A stretch of DNA of 64,000 bases from Mycobacterium szulgai (GCF_002116635.1 NZ_LQPW01000017.1:1-64000), one strand, 5' to 3'; counted from the stretch's first letter, positions 44,501-51,593 are shown. Notes: generated from the letters alone by a model not told the origin. Numbers and translations are program-made.

Positions 44501-44827
44501 GCCGACGAGCTAGCCGCCAAACGCCTCGAACTCGAGACCCTCAGCGCCCAGCTCCGTTTGGAAGCGCAAAGCGAGGCCGCCCAAGCGGCCTCAGCGGCAG
44601 CCCGCGAACGCATGCTCGAAGCGGGCCGCCAACCAGGATGGACGCTGGACATCAATCCCACTCCCGCGCTGATCGCCGACGCCGGTCTCGTCGATGCCGA
44701 GAGTTACCGCGCCGCCCAGCGACTCGTCGAACGACACCGCGCATCCGAATACCGAACACAGCGTGAAGCTACAGATCACGAGCAGGACCGCCAGCGCAGC
44801 AACGATGACGACGACCGGAGCCTGTGA
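38519..44827 (+). CDS. Giant methylase-helicase (N6-methylase plus SNF2/DEAH helicase, DarB-like)
   Basis: The open frame is 2,102 codons. From about residue 320 it has a conserved N-terminal helical part, then an adenine-methylase domain with EPGCGAGTFIG (near residue 440) and NVPFGNF (near 500). From about residue 1170 a SNF2-type helicase begins: HTVGAGKTGSM, IDEAHMYKN (near 1357), and a C-terminal helicase domain with GTGTNVQTR and EQREGRIIRQGNQNP (near 1713). A coiled-coil tail ends the protein. Such proteins, resembling phage DarB and conjugative-element antirestriction factors, are thought to protect incoming DNA. The ATG at 38519 has a GGGAG ribosome site, but residues 23-222 may be read in another frame, so the N-terminus is uncertain. 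Confidence 0.85.
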   Translation: MSRQNGDQQPDLFSFEEIDDTSDRVDGPGGQRGVPPVAGATSGLDTAAQESVSARGDRPTGPVGSADGRRPGGVVDSGMDRTPRPASGLSNDREVTPDSVAERPRGGRAPGTLRSDSGAPGTDGGLRPASASAAAAQSGAVESAVERRAVSQRAGGADRSADRDGVARPAVFGDVPHQGGLPPQRPTGGRTPGSGRSSASPGHRPGAPGVRGSSGRRLPRGVTEPEPQLSLFEDFDQPTDPATIDPGGTPLPAARPPATPAAPPSATDVPPVPTTAAVAATRTGASTDIPSSQQAPTAELVPSQPPAPEIPAVHVEEPAQPFTLSTEIRVPSGTKARIHANLAAIDVLERLNREDGRPVTTAEKEVLATWSGWGACAELFDRRNDTYATEREQLRQTLGPDAYRAAEASILNAHYTDPLIAAAMWDALRQAGMHDGRVLEPGCGAGTFIGLAPKGAVMVGVDNDTVTAAIAAALYPHAQIRAEGFETTRVPAESFVATIGNVPFGNFTLVDPAHNPGRFSIHNHFINKAISLTAPGGYVTVLTSRYTLDSVDSRARRAMAAKADLIGALRLPSSAFKRVAGTEVVTDILVLRRKDTGQAAEDDLTRWIDTEDIPFEDIAHLVDRNVFGAQKADDAFHVNEYFLNHPDHVLGAYALGQGIHGSPTLKVVGEQPTREALAQQVRQRLSDIVEYALTHDKGLTATADSLIEVDDSVFDAGLFTAAERVDQPPMDTLRYYPPTDSIQRWSGHSWEEQRTPKSRLRETRSLIELRDAATAVIASQRDDQPLEVREQLRAHLNKLYDSYVAKHGPINRFKWIYPAPPTQEAHDRKVAKVEESWRKARGAEGVPYRGPVPEHLLEDWSQKAWEPASPYKRRPHLDGGMKYDPRWANVAALEIFDEQTGEALKAPIFSVDVLNVRAVPDTAATIEDALAISIDQHQRIDIAYIANLLGTDQAVAAEQLRGLAYPSLDDPDELVPAATALSGNVREKLAAATAAAQRDPAYQDCVSALREVVPRDKEASQIKTRPGAPWIDAKYVAQFARETFGAPTVVADHVGGTWSVECARYQRESVLMTETWGTAHKDAIELLDALCNSKAITVHRPAEEVAETGGPSIDFEATFAAQAKAAKITDEFQKWIFDDEQRREELVAEFNKRFNSLVAPKHRGNKLTLPGLSDRFEPHYYQRDAVARIIAEPTVLLDHTVGAGKTGSMLMGAMELKRLGLCKQPWIVVPNHIVEQVGREAAQWYPAARILLGTAGTDPDGRRRFVAQSATTDWDMVIMPQSLFTAIGVSEDTQVDYVQRQLDELENYAERAETSVSKKRVEQQKKRLATRLSDLTKQERKDTGLKFEETGGDYLFIDEAHMYKNKGRLSNIEELSCPAAAQRAEDLAMKLEVLRRRRHDEGRAAGLRPDQVVERVTTFATGTPVANSLGELWVMQNYLRPDLLAAAGVADINDWGATFTAPVSSVEVNATGTSLRTVTRVGKFCNLPELLALSSIFTDVVTRDQVPVELPHLAGDRRRVVSITPSQEVKDFITDLGWRLDHLDPKRPDKDNQLKIANDGRNVSLDPRLANLDPPAISRATEVADDIMALYRANIDNIYRDPETGQEMPIRGAFQIVFCDRGTPSKDPRQFTIYAAIRDELVARGMPRESIAFIHDAVKPADKLNLAQRCRTGEISVLIGSTEKMGTGTNVQTRLRALHHVDVPWRPADLEQREGRIIRQGNQNPEVDIVNYVTEGSYDTVMWQKVEAKARFIEQIKRGEVDIDEIEDLGGGDISGAAAETKAIATGDPRYIKQVQLAEDVKRLSALESAHRDAAARRRHQRRDTERELTRARKELDILEPVLEKIAAHADQAPTVVVGGRSYAERSEAAIPFAAACRDAYAALRDKSSFSTRPLDATLNGISITARRSHLKGELQLTLDVPSTTVGIEEADLFATLPRAAGTNHITKARGLLQRMENTYKDIPHFNTRLERRAATLQNELDDYDSTSLGDFEHADELAAKRLELETLSAQLRLEAQSEAAQAASAAARERMLEAGRQPGWTLDINPTPALIADAGLVDAESYRAAQRLVERHRASEYRTQREATDHEQDRQRSNDDDDRSL
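38583..39185 (+). CDS. Hypothetical protein overlapping the large helicase gene in another frame
   Basis: From the GTG at 38583 this frame encodes a well-formed 200-residue protein (MGQAVNEVYRQWLELPQDW, then FLREETARLDRLAAQMADDL and WNQRWNDARYRSEPGERIEA) with normal composition and helical pattern. It lies wholly inside the 2,102-codon frame starting at 38519, whose reading over the same bases is Gly/Arg/Pro-rich and unconvincing. The true arrangement is therefore probably a separate protein before the helicase, or one long protein whose frame has been disturbed twice. No family is recognised. The ribosome site (GAGGAG) is 13 bases from the GTG, rather far. Confidence 0.6.
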   Translation: MTEWMGQAVNEVYRQWLELPQDWTPQHKNRFLREETARLDRLAAQMADDLAASSIQEWTARHGQHPDYQTTVKLRQTALQNAREAVVRQELYDQIPEPPEQTVDFDPPLHQPLPPSQVPWNQRWNDARYRSEPGERIEALTEMVWPAPQFSVMFRIKAAYLLSARLEDELPVPDGPQHPLATDLAPLVYEDLRADGYPVE

Positions 44828-45340
44828 AGCAAAACCGGGACGGGTTGCCGCATCCCTTGCGCGCAGCCACCTGCGTACCGATAAACAGGCATATAACGCA
44901 ATCGATGAACATGCGAATCTGCAATGAGTGTACGATCGAAGATGACAGTATGGACGCCGACGCCTCGGTCTGCCGTACGCATCGAACTACGTTGGGGGAG
45001 AGGGCATAGATGAGTCGTAGTGCCGAAGTCGTTCGAGCCCACCATGGTGACACCGCCCTGGCGTGAGGGCGAGCGAGGAGTCTACGCGTGAACACTGCGC
45101 TACACGACGCGACTGATCAGGTCGCCCCATGAGCGATCGGCGTCGACATCCCCAGGAACTGTCCCGCCGCGGTGTTACCGTTGGAATCGGCGTCACGGGC
45201 CGGACGGCTTCCCCCCTGCCTCCGATGTTCATCGAGCAATCTCCCGCGACGTGGACGCTGCCCGTGACGCCAACCACGGCTTGTCACACCCGGGAGATAC
45301 GCTTCCCGCTATTCAGCGCGACGGCTGGGATGGTGATCAG
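44828..45340. other. Intergenic stretch with chain of tiny ORFs
   Basis: No family-recognisable gene is present in these 513 bases. An ATG at 45010 after GGGGGAGAGGG reads 18 codons to 45066. A GTG at 45088 after GCGAGGAG reads 14 codons to 45132. Its stop overlaps an ATG at 45129 (ATGA) that opens 71 codons to 45344, which again overlaps the next gene by ATGA. This chain could be leader peptides coupling translation into the gene at 45341, or chance. Confidence 0.35.
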
Positions 45341-45970
45341 ATGAGCACAGAAATCGTTGTCCGCGATCCCTGGTGGGAGTATGCCCGTGGGTGCGCGGCC
45401 GCGTTGACCTCGGGCGCGCCGGCCCCGTCGATCGCCGTGTACGGCCCGATCCTCAACGACGACGAGCATGCCCGGTTATGCACCACGGCGATCTCCAGTC
45501 GACTCGTTGCCGGAGATGGAAGCTACCAGCGGTCCTCGACCTTTGTCGTAGGCAGCCCCTTGCTGATGGCCGGAATGCTTGCGGCGCAAGGGGTTGCCAA
45601 TAGTCGACGCCGCAAGCAGGCCCAGCGTGATGAAGTCCCACAATGGTGCGAACAGCGCCTGTGCACTGTCATCGTCACCGACGAGCGACTGATGTGCAGT
45701 CGCTCAGACGGGACGTTCACCGACTTTTGGTTCGGCTACGTCACCGAGTTCTATCCCGACTTGCATTCGCGCACAGTGACCTTCGCCTACGGTGAGCGCT
45801 GCGTGCCGCTGCAGCTGGCGGGCCCGGCCACTGTGGCGATCGCACTGTGGTCCGCCCACGCGCTGCACGGGTCGGCCTGGGTCAACGACATCCGTCTGCA
45901 TCCGTTGCTCTCGGGCGAGTCCGGGGTGTCCACGCTGACGTCGCGGCCAGCGATCGGGGCGGTCAGATGA
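45341..45970 (+). CDS. Hypothetical protein
   Basis: A 209-residue soluble protein of unrecognised family (VRDPWWEYARGCAAALTSG, then a basic linker SRRRKQAQRDEVPQW, then strand-rich FTDFWFGYVTEFYPDLHSR and VPLQLAGPATVAIALW). The basic linker divides a helical N-terminal part from a C-terminal part with alternating strands, in the manner of a PH-like or similar beta domain. The ATG at 45341 overlaps the stop of a short upstream frame by 4 bases; an in-frame GTG at 45251 would add 30 residues. It converges with the kinase gene, ending 16 bases from its stop. No function can be assigned. Confidence 0.65.
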   Translation: MSTEIVVRDPWWEYARGCAAALTSGAPAPSIAVYGPILNDDEHARLCTTAISSRLVAGDGSYQRSSTFVVGSPLLMAGMLAAQGVANSRRRKQAQRDEVPQWCEQRLCTVIVTDERLMCSRSDGTFTDFWFGYVTEFYPDLHSRTVTFAYGERCVPLQLAGPATVAIALWSAHALHGSAWVNDIRLHPLLSGESGVSTLTSRPAIGAVR

Positions 45971-45986
45971 GACCGATTACGCCAGC

Positions 45987-47498
45987 TTAAGAGTGCGACG
46001 CCCACCACGCGTAGAGGTTGTTGAGCGCTGCCCCGTCGGGGGTCGGTGCTGATTCCACGACGGCCAAAAACCGGTCGGGGTCGAAGGTCCAGGCGATCAG
46101 TGGTCGTCCGTCGGTGGCGATGCCACAGAAAAGCGTGCCTTTGGGCGTCGCCGGGTCGGCGAGGCGCCGCCAGGGTCCAGGGGACTGCATGTTGCCCGGG
46201 CACACCACAGTTGTTGTGGTCGCGATGACATGTGCCAATGCTTCCTGCAGTGATTGCGCGTCGCGTGCCAACGAGTAGGTCCCCGAGATCGGGCCACCGG
46301 GATCTTGATTGGGCCCGCAACTCATGATGACCTCTGCGCTTGCGTTCGTGGGAGCCTGTGGGTTGCACGCGCCGGGCGGATACCCATTGGGCAGCAGAAT
46401 CTTTCGTGGTGAAGGTGCTGACGTGTGGGTCGTCGGGGGAGGGCTGGCCGTCACCATGCGGTCGTCGTGGCCGGAAAGCGCCAGCCAGGCCAGCACCACC
46501 GTAACGAGGACTGCCACCGCGGCACCGCCCAGCAGGACCATCGACCGCTTGGACCCAGGGTGGTGGGCTGGCCTGCTCGACGGGACTGGCGTCACTGATA
46601 CGCGCGGCGGCAGGGGGGTGGTCGGGGAAGGACGGGGGGAGGGGCTCAAGGCGTGCGTGGCCGCAGCGGCAAACTCGCCGGCCGTGGTGTAACGATCCGC
46701 GGGACGTTTGGCGAGCGCCTTGGACATGACCTCGTCGAGCGCCGGGGGAGTCCAGGGCAGGAGCGCTGAGAGCTTTGGAGCGGCTTGCTCCACGTGCGCG
46801 TGGGCCATGGCTGCGGCAGTGGAGTACCCAGGGAACGGGACTGAGCCGGTCAGGAGTCGAAAGAACGTGCACCCAAGCGAATACACATCAGCGCGCCCGT
46901 CGATGGCGGTCTCGCCGGTGATCACCTCCGGTGCGGTGTAAGCGAAACTAGCAACGAGAGCGCCTCCAGGCGCGCGCTCCGATGTCGCCGATACGACCTC
47001 GGCTGCGCCGAAGTCGGCGAGGACGACCCGTTCCCGCCCATCCGGGCGCCTACCCAGCAGGATGTTCGACGGCTTGACGTCCTGATGAACGATCCCGCAC
47101 CTGTGGGCGTAGTCCAGTACCTCGGCCACCTCGTTGACCACCCGCAGTGCACGCACAGGGGTCATCGAACCGGTCTGCAATGCGGCCTCGGCGGTGGTGC
47201 CCTCGACGTACTGCATCGCGATCCACAACTGCCCGTCCTGGGTTTCGCCGCGAGCGTAGATCGCCACGACGTTCGGGTGTGCCAGCCCAGCGGTGGTCTG
47301 CCCCTCCCGTTCGAAGCGAGCGCGGATTTCGGGATTACCAGCCAGTTCCAGGGGTAGCACTTTGAGCGCCGCCCACTGGCCCAAGACGGAGTGCCACCCC
47401 AGGTACACCACGCTCATACCGCCGCGACCCAAGACGCGGTCGATACGGTAGCCGGCAATCTCATCGGGCTGGTCGGGCACCGACTCAGGCTCGCTCAC
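45987..47498 (-). CDS. Membrane Ser/Thr protein kinase (Pkn-type)
   Basis: A 503-residue eukaryotic-like kinase. Its catalytic features are the Gly loop LGRGGMSVVY (residues 24-33), Lys46 in AALKVLP, HQDVKPSNIL (near residue 136; HRD altered to HQD), DFGAAEVV, and APE in YTAPEVI. A Pro/Ser-rich juxtamembrane linker leads to one membrane helix (about residues 320-342, MVLLGGAAVAVLVTVVLAWL). An outer domain with four Cys (GACNPQAP, IMSCGPNQ, VVCPGN, LFCGIAT) has no PASTA repeats. GTG 47498 has GGGAGG 8 bases upstream; ATG 47528 is less good. It may sense wall or periplasmic signals and phosphorylate plasmid or host proteins. Confidence 0.9.
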   Translation of the reverse strand: MSEPESVPDQPDEIAGYRIDRVLGRGGMSVVYLGWHSVLGQWAALKVLPLELAGNPEIRARFEREGQTTAGLAHPNVVAIYARGETQDGQLWIAMQYVEGTTAEAALQTGSMTPVRALRVVNEVAEVLDYAHRCGIVHQDVKPSNILLGRRPDGRERVVLADFGAAEVVSATSERAPGGALVASFAYTAPEVITGETAIDGRADVYSLGCTFFRLLTGSVPFPGYSTAAAMAHAHVEQAAPKLSALLPWTPPALDEVMSKALAKRPADRYTTAGEFAAAATHALSPSPRPSPTTPLPPRVSVTPVPSSRPAHHPGSKRSMVLLGGAAVAVLVTVVLAWLALSGHDDRMVTASPPPTTHTSAPSPRKILLPNGYPPGACNPQAPTNASAEVIMSCGPNQDPGGPISGTYSLARDAQSLQEALAHVIATTTTVVCPGNMQSPGPWRRLADPATPKGTLFCGIATDGRPLIAWTFDPDRFLAVVESAPTPDGAALNNLYAWWASHS

Positions 47499-47596
47499 CT
47501 GCAAACCTCCCACCGGCGTTTCTACCATCGAACGCGAACTGTACGGAATCCGTGGCCTCCTCGAAGGTTGAGATCTTCAAAGCCAGCTCCCCACGT

Positions 47597-48982
47597 TTAT
47601 CGCCCGGGGATCCACACCCGCTGCGCTCGATTGGAGCTGCAGTAAATTGCTTGCCTGCCGATGCGATGCGTAAGCGTTCCTGCGATCTCGGGGTCGCGGT
47701 GAGCGAGGATCGCTCGATCATCGGCAGAGGTGATTCCTACCCGCATGTACGGATACTGTCCAAGCGTCGGGTGGAGAACTCCGGTCGAGTCGAGATCGAC
47801 GTTATAGAAAGTGAGTGCCCTTGTCTTCCATTGCGAGGATTGAACTGTGGGTAGCTCTGGCACGCATTTCCCGTCGTAGACGACGATCGCCGGCGGTCGG
47901 TCTGCAGCCATCAGTGACTCTTGGCTGACAGTGCGGGCGAAGTCGTACCTTGGGTACCGTTGCCCGCTGTAGTCACCGATGCTCATCTCCATCCCGTTGC
48001 TGCGGCCGAACATGACACCGCCAAGAAGATCGCAGGCAAACCGGTCGGGCTCGGCAACGTCGGGCCCAGCTTTGGGGTCGTAGAACTTTTGCCAAAACGC
48101 CGTGAACCGGGCGTCGAAATCCCTTGCGTAGGGGTCAGTACCTTGACGTTTCAGCTCGGTCAAGGTGGCGAAGGTATCTTCGCCAAAGGCGACAACGGCA
48201 AGAAATGTATAGCCAGCCTGCAAGGGGGTTGTGGGAACGTACGGGCGTATCCGCAGCAAGTCGGCTGCCAGGTCTTTGGCTGCACTGAGCGTGGTGATCC
48301 CAAGAAGCGGGTCGATGGCGATTGGGGACGCAGACGCCACCTCTGGACGGTTAGTGCCGATCCGAAACCACTCCACCTTGTTCTGCCCGAGGCCCTCAGC
48401 CATGTGGCCTGATGTCACATTCCGCAGCTTGGACAGGGTCGCGTCGTCTGCAACGCCGGAGTCGATTGTCGTGACGCCGTGGCGGGCCAGCACCATTGGG
48501 TACAGCACGTCGAAGCCCAGATTCGTCAACACCGGACCATCGAGGTAGCACGGCTCGCCTGTGTCAGGACAGAAACCCAGATACGCTGCCCCTATCCGCG
48601 AGTCGCGTTCGGCGTGCCGGTACAGCGCGGCGAATGTCTTTGTCGCAGAACCAACGACGTACTCCGGTTGGCCGAAATAGTCCAGTAGAGCCCTACGGTC
48701 GTGCTCGTCGCCGGCCAAGGCCTGTGGTTGTTCAAACGTCTGCTGGTAAGCCCCAAGTTCGGCCACCGCCTGCGTATATCCCACTGGCCAGCCATAGGCC
48801 TGATCGAACATGCACAACACCGCGGAGCTAACTTCGGGCTCGTCGCCTTTCTCCAGTGCGGCCTGCAGCTGGCGGTGAGGGCCGCCCGCGTCGGCGACGC
48901 TTTGTTGGCTGAACCGAAAATACTCCCGCGTGTCCTTCAAGAACCTTGCGAAGGCCGGTGTGTTCTCTGTTCCAGAAATCAT
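47597..48982 (-). CDS. XRE-like HTH protein with large unknown C-terminal domain
   Basis: A 461-residue protein. Residues 10-75 resemble an XRE-type helix-turn-helix (FLKDTREYFRFSQQSVADAG, then LQAALEKGDEPEVSSAVLCMF), in which a starting GGP turn replaces the common motif. The remaining 380 residues are unrecognised, with aromatic-rich segments (RFTAFWQKFYDPKAGPDV, GDYSGQRYPRYDFARTV). This size and plan, a small HTH plus a large ligand-like domain, suggests a regulator sensing a metabolite or peptide. The ATG at 48982 is 7-12 bases from a TAAGAT -10-like box, so the transcript may be leaderless. A G-quadruplex-forming run lies 57-75 bases upstream. Confidence 0.65.
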   Translation of the reverse strand: MISGTENTPAFARFLKDTREYFRFSQQSVADAGGPHRQLQAALEKGDEPEVSSAVLCMFDQAYGWPVGYTQAVAELGAYQQTFEQPQALAGDEHDRRALLDYFGQPEYVVGSATKTFAALYRHAERDSRIGAAYLGFCPDTGEPCYLDGPVLTNLGFDVLYPMVLARHGVTTIDSGVADDATLSKLRNVTSGHMAEGLGQNKVEWFRIGTNRPEVASASPIAIDPLLGITTLSAAKDLAADLLRIRPYVPTTPLQAGYTFLAVVAFGEDTFATLTELKRQGTDPYARDFDARFTAFWQKFYDPKAGPDVAEPDRFACDLLGGVMFGRSNGMEMSIGDYSGQRYPRYDFARTVSQESLMAADRPPAIVVYDGKCVPELPTVQSSQWKTRALTFYNVDLDSTGVLHPTLGQYPYMRVGITSADDRAILAHRDPEIAGTLTHRIGRQAIYCSSNRAQRVWIPGR

Positions 48983-48993
48983 GCCCGATCTTA

Positions 48994-49057
48994 ACTAACA
49001 TTAACTAACATGCGCCATGTTTTCGTTGTTGCTTGTGTGGGTGGGTGGGTGGGTGGG
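48994..49057 (-). promoter_or_regulatory. Promoter region of XRE gene: direct repeat and G4 motif
   Basis: TTAACTAACA is repeated head to tail at about 48994-49013 and overlaps the probable -10 box. On the plus strand, 49039-49057 has five GGG runs separated by single T residues, the textbook pattern for a stable parallel G-quadruplex. Both could control the XRE gene. Confidence 0.55.
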
Positions 49058-49186
49058 TTGGCGAGGCGAGGAAGTGCAATGGGCACACGAGGAGGAAACT
49101 TCTAGCGTCGTCGGCCCAGTTGGGGCCGGACCCCGGCCCAAGAACGGCCACCACTTCGTCACGGTGACGATTGGGGGCGGGTCGTT

Positions 49187-49474
49187 CTATGATTGTGGGC
49201 GCCGATAGACATGCGCGCGGCGGTGTTCGATGCGGCCGACGTAGAGCACGCGGTCGTCCTCGAGAATGCGATACGTCACGCGGTAATCACCGCGGCGCGC
49301 CACGCGCCAGCCTTCGAACTCGAACCGCAGCGGCTTCGACAGCCGGTACGGCTCGGCCGGCAAGGTGGCTGTCACGAACTCCGCTATCGCGGCCGCGACC
49401 TTGTGCGGCAGGCGTTCCAGTGCCCGAATCGCCGCTGGCGATAATTGGACCGACCATTGGCCCGTCTCGCTCAT
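49187..49474 (-). CDS. relE: RelE-family toxin
   Basis: A 95-residue RelE/ParE-superfamily toxin. The sequence aligns by eye with mycobacterial RelE: AAIRALERLPHKVAAAIAEFV, RLSKPLRFEFEGWRVARRGDYRVTYRI (read in pieces), and a closing VGRIEHRRAHVYRRP. The RRGDYRV and HRRAHVY motifs carry the basic residues and Tyr that RelE uses to cut mRNA in the ribosome. Its ATG overlaps the antitoxin stop by 4 bases (ATGA). Upstream is the antitoxin gene, transcribed from a promoter shared back to back with the HTH gene at 49877. As a pair they would stabilise the plasmid by killing cells that lose it. Confidence 0.92.
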   Translation of the reverse strand: MSETGQWSVQLSPAAIRALERLPHKVAAAIAEFVTATLPAEPYRLSKPLRFEFEGWRVARRGDYRVTYRILEDDRVLYVGRIEHRRAHVYRRPQS

Positions 49475-49740
49475 ATGAGCCCGTATCGCCGGCGGAGATC
49501 CTCGCCGGTCATCGTGTTACCGGCGGCGTAGTCGACGTCGGCTTGGTGCAGTTCGTCAACGAGGCCTGGCGTCCGTAGTGCGTGCAAGGTTTCGTTGAGC
49601 GATTCCAGATCGTCGGCGGAGATGAGGACCGCGGCGACGCGGCCGTGTCGCGTGATCTGAATGATTTCGTGCGTCGTGTCTGCCTCGTCGACGAGGGCCG
49701 ATAGCTTGTCCTTGGCTTCGGTGAGAGGAACTGTCTTCAT
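49471..49740 (-). CDS. relB: RelB/Phd-family antitoxin
   Basis: An 89-residue antitoxin of the Phd/YefM-RelB type. The N-terminal DNA-binding domain reads VPLTEAKDKLSALVDEADTT and ITRHGRVAAVLISADDLESL, both characteristic. The C-terminal part, with LVDELHQADVDYAAGN and ending RRRYGLI, would wrap the toxin. It overlaps relE and is transcribed first, the usual order. A good promoter lies upstream on this strand: TTGACA at 49810-49805 and a -10-like TATTTA 17 bases on. Three ATAGCC elements between 49750 and 49795 probably form the autoregulatory operator. Confidence 0.92.
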   Translation of the reverse strand: MKTVPLTEAKDKLSALVDEADTTHEIIQITRHGRVAAVLISADDLESLNETLHALRTPGLVDELHQADVDYAAGNTMTGEDLRRRYGLI

Positions 49741-49781
49741 ACTCTTAATATAGCCTTTAATCTAGCTTGTAGATAGCCTGA

Positions 49782-49869
49782 TAAATAGCCGATAATAGTG
49801 ATTATGTCAACTAACAGTATGCACTAGCGCATACTGAGAGTTGACACCATCGCATCGTCGCAGAATACT
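49782..49869. promoter_or_regulatory. Divergent promoter pair with central palindromic operator
   Basis: Minus strand: -35 TTGACA (49810-49805) and -10 at 49787-49782 for relBE. Plus strand: -35 TTGACA (49841-49846), 17-base spacer, -10 AATACT (49864-49869), which places the start of transcription at the ATG of the 49877 gene (leaderless). Between them AGTATGC (49816-49822) and GCATACT (49829-49835) form a palindrome, and the outer GTCAACT/AGTTGAC repeat includes both -35 boxes. Confidence 0.75.
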
Positions 49870-49876
49870 TGCCGGC

Positions 49877-51112
49877 ATGGCAACCCCTCGCCTCGTCGAG
49901 CTGATCGACCGCTACAGGAACTCCCACGGGGTCAGCGAGGCCGAGCTTGCCCGCCGGATCGGCGTCACGCGGGAGAATCTGCGTAAATGGCGAACCAACG
50001 GTGTCCGCAGGCTGCCGGAACGCGACAATCTCGCTGCGGTTGCCCGGGTTACCGGACGCGCGTACCGCGATGTCCTCTCGGCCGCCCTGTTTGACACCGG
50101 CTATCTCACCGTCGAGCATCCCGCGCAACCGCGGCCCTACACCGAGGTCCTCCAGGACGCCATCGCCGTCCTCACCGAAGCTACCCGGTTAACCAATCAG
50201 CCTATACGCCAAGCTAGTTCGGGCGGGTGGGAACCTAACCCAGACCCCCGCGCGGCACTGCCGATCGACTGGGCGGAGTTCGTCACCCTTGCGCTGGCCG
50301 GCGCTGCCGCCAACGTCGGCGGCGTCGAGGCCGCGCTAGCCGGTCGCGCCGGCTCCTGGGAAGCCGAAATGGTGCGTCAGACCCTCAATTCCACCGTTTT
50401 CGACGACAAGGACTTGCTGCGCCACCGCACCGAACCCGTCGTCGTCGACCTCTGGGTGGAAAGCATCCTCGATCACCTCAACGACCCCAGCGACGATCTC
50501 TACGCCGACGCGGCGAATGAGGTTGACGCGCGCGCCGAAACGGTTCCCCACCCGACCGATCTGCCGCCGGGCCCCTTCTCCCCTGACGACCCACGCCTAG
50601 CCAACAAGCCTTGGATCGAGGTGACTGACGACGGATACCTCCACATCACCTACCTGCACTGGACAGGCGACCCGGACGACCTCGCTCTGCTAACCACACT
50701 GACCGAAGAAGCCCGCTCCCACCGCGACCCCACCCCCGGAGAAATCGCCTATGAGCAAGCCTTGCAAGCGATCTCAGCGCAAGTCGTCGCAGTCGACGCG
50801 CTACAGCGACGCGAATACTCCGACTACGCGGCTCAGCTCACCCAGGCGATCAAGGACAACATCGCGGAGCTTGAGCTAACCGTGCCCGTCACCGTTTCTG
50901 TCACTCTTGCCCCCGAGGATCGCGACCCCGGGGCATTTGACGCCCACGCACCGCAGCCTCTCCCTCGCAACGTCATCGAAAGTGCCATCGAGAGGGCCAT
51001 CGCCGAAACGCCAACACCATCGATGTTGCCGGGTGGCCCTCTGGACCGGCTCGCGCCAGACATTCTCAAGACGGCGGGCGGGTTAAAGGAAACCGGTGGC
51101 GACGGTGAGTGA
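49877..51112 (+). CDS. HTH regulator with large unknown domain
   Basis: A 411-residue protein. Residues about 5-60 form an XRE-like helix-turn-helix (VSEAELARRIGVTRENLRKW, then RLPERDNLAAVARVTG). The rest is unrecognised, with a helical segment (ALQAISAQVVAVDALQRREY) and a C-terminal Pro-rich end. The ATG at 49877 coincides with the predicted transcription start, so translation is probably leaderless; an in-frame start at 49841 would lie inside the -35 box. The gene is divergent from relBE and shares its operator, so it may co-regulate the toxin-antitoxin pair. It overlaps the next gene by 17 bases. Confidence 0.7.
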   Translation: MATPRLVELIDRYRNSHGVSEAELARRIGVTRENLRKWRTNGVRRLPERDNLAAVARVTGRAYRDVLSAALFDTGYLTVEHPAQPRPYTEVLQDAIAVLTEATRLTNQPIRQASSGGWEPNPDPRAALPIDWAEFVTLALAGAAANVGGVEAALAGRAGSWEAEMVRQTLNSTVFDDKDLLRHRTEPVVVDLWVESILDHLNDPSDDLYADAANEVDARAETVPHPTDLPPGPFSPDDPRLANKPWIEVTDDGYLHITYLHWTGDPDDLALLTTLTEEARSHRDPTPGEIAYEQALQAISAQVVAVDALQRREYSDYAAQLTQAIKDNIAELELTVPVTVSVTLAPEDRDPGAFDAHAPQPLPRNVIESAIERAIAETPTPSMLPGGPLDRLAPDILKTAGGLKETGGDGE

Positions 51113-51593
51113 GTCCGACCTGGCCAAGGTGTCGGAGGCCTCCGAGCTGTGTGGCATGCCCATCGACGTTCTCAAGATGATGGCAGCCGATGGTCTACTG
51201 CCCCAGGTCGTCCGGGGGAAGGCCGGGCATGTGTATTTTCCTCGGAGCACGATTCCAACGTGGACCGAGTGTGTGGAGCTGCTGAGGGAACAACGTGATC
51301 GACACCTGCGGCGCGCGGCATCGGCTCTGCGCCGTCTAGAGAACGAACTCGAGGCAGTGCGGAACGACATTACCGAGGCCCGCGAATACCCGCAACAGAC
51401 CCTCGGCATCGACCTCATGAGCTTCGGACACTGGCCCTATGACCGCATGGCGTCAACGCTGCGCGGTCAACCGCTCATCACCGGTGTGCTCGAGCAGTTC
51501 ACCACCGAGCGGATCGCCATCACGCGCTACCACGACGCCTACCTCGACGCCCTGGCGTCGGAGGGGCGGCAGGCCCGCGAGGACACCCTCTGA
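51096..51593 (+). CDS. MerR-like small protein
   Basis: A 165-residue protein. Residues 8-55 (KVSEASELCGMPIDVLKMMA, ADGLLPQVVRGKAGHVYFPR) have the winged-helix pattern of MerR/excisionase-like DNA-binding domains. A long charged helix follows (REQRDRHLRRAASALRRLEN) that could dimerise it, then a C-terminal helical tail. It overlaps the preceding HTH gene by 17 bases and is presumably translated from the same message. No partner or target is apparent apart from its neighbour. The fold assignment is plausible rather than certain. Confidence 0.65.
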   Translation: MATVSESDLAKVSEASELCGMPIDVLKMMAADGLLPQVVRGKAGHVYFPRSTIPTWTECVELLREQRDRHLRRAASALRRLENELEAVRNDITEAREYPQQTLGIDLMSFGHWPYDRMASTLRGQPLITGVLEQFTTERIAITRYHDAYLDALASEGRQAREDTL

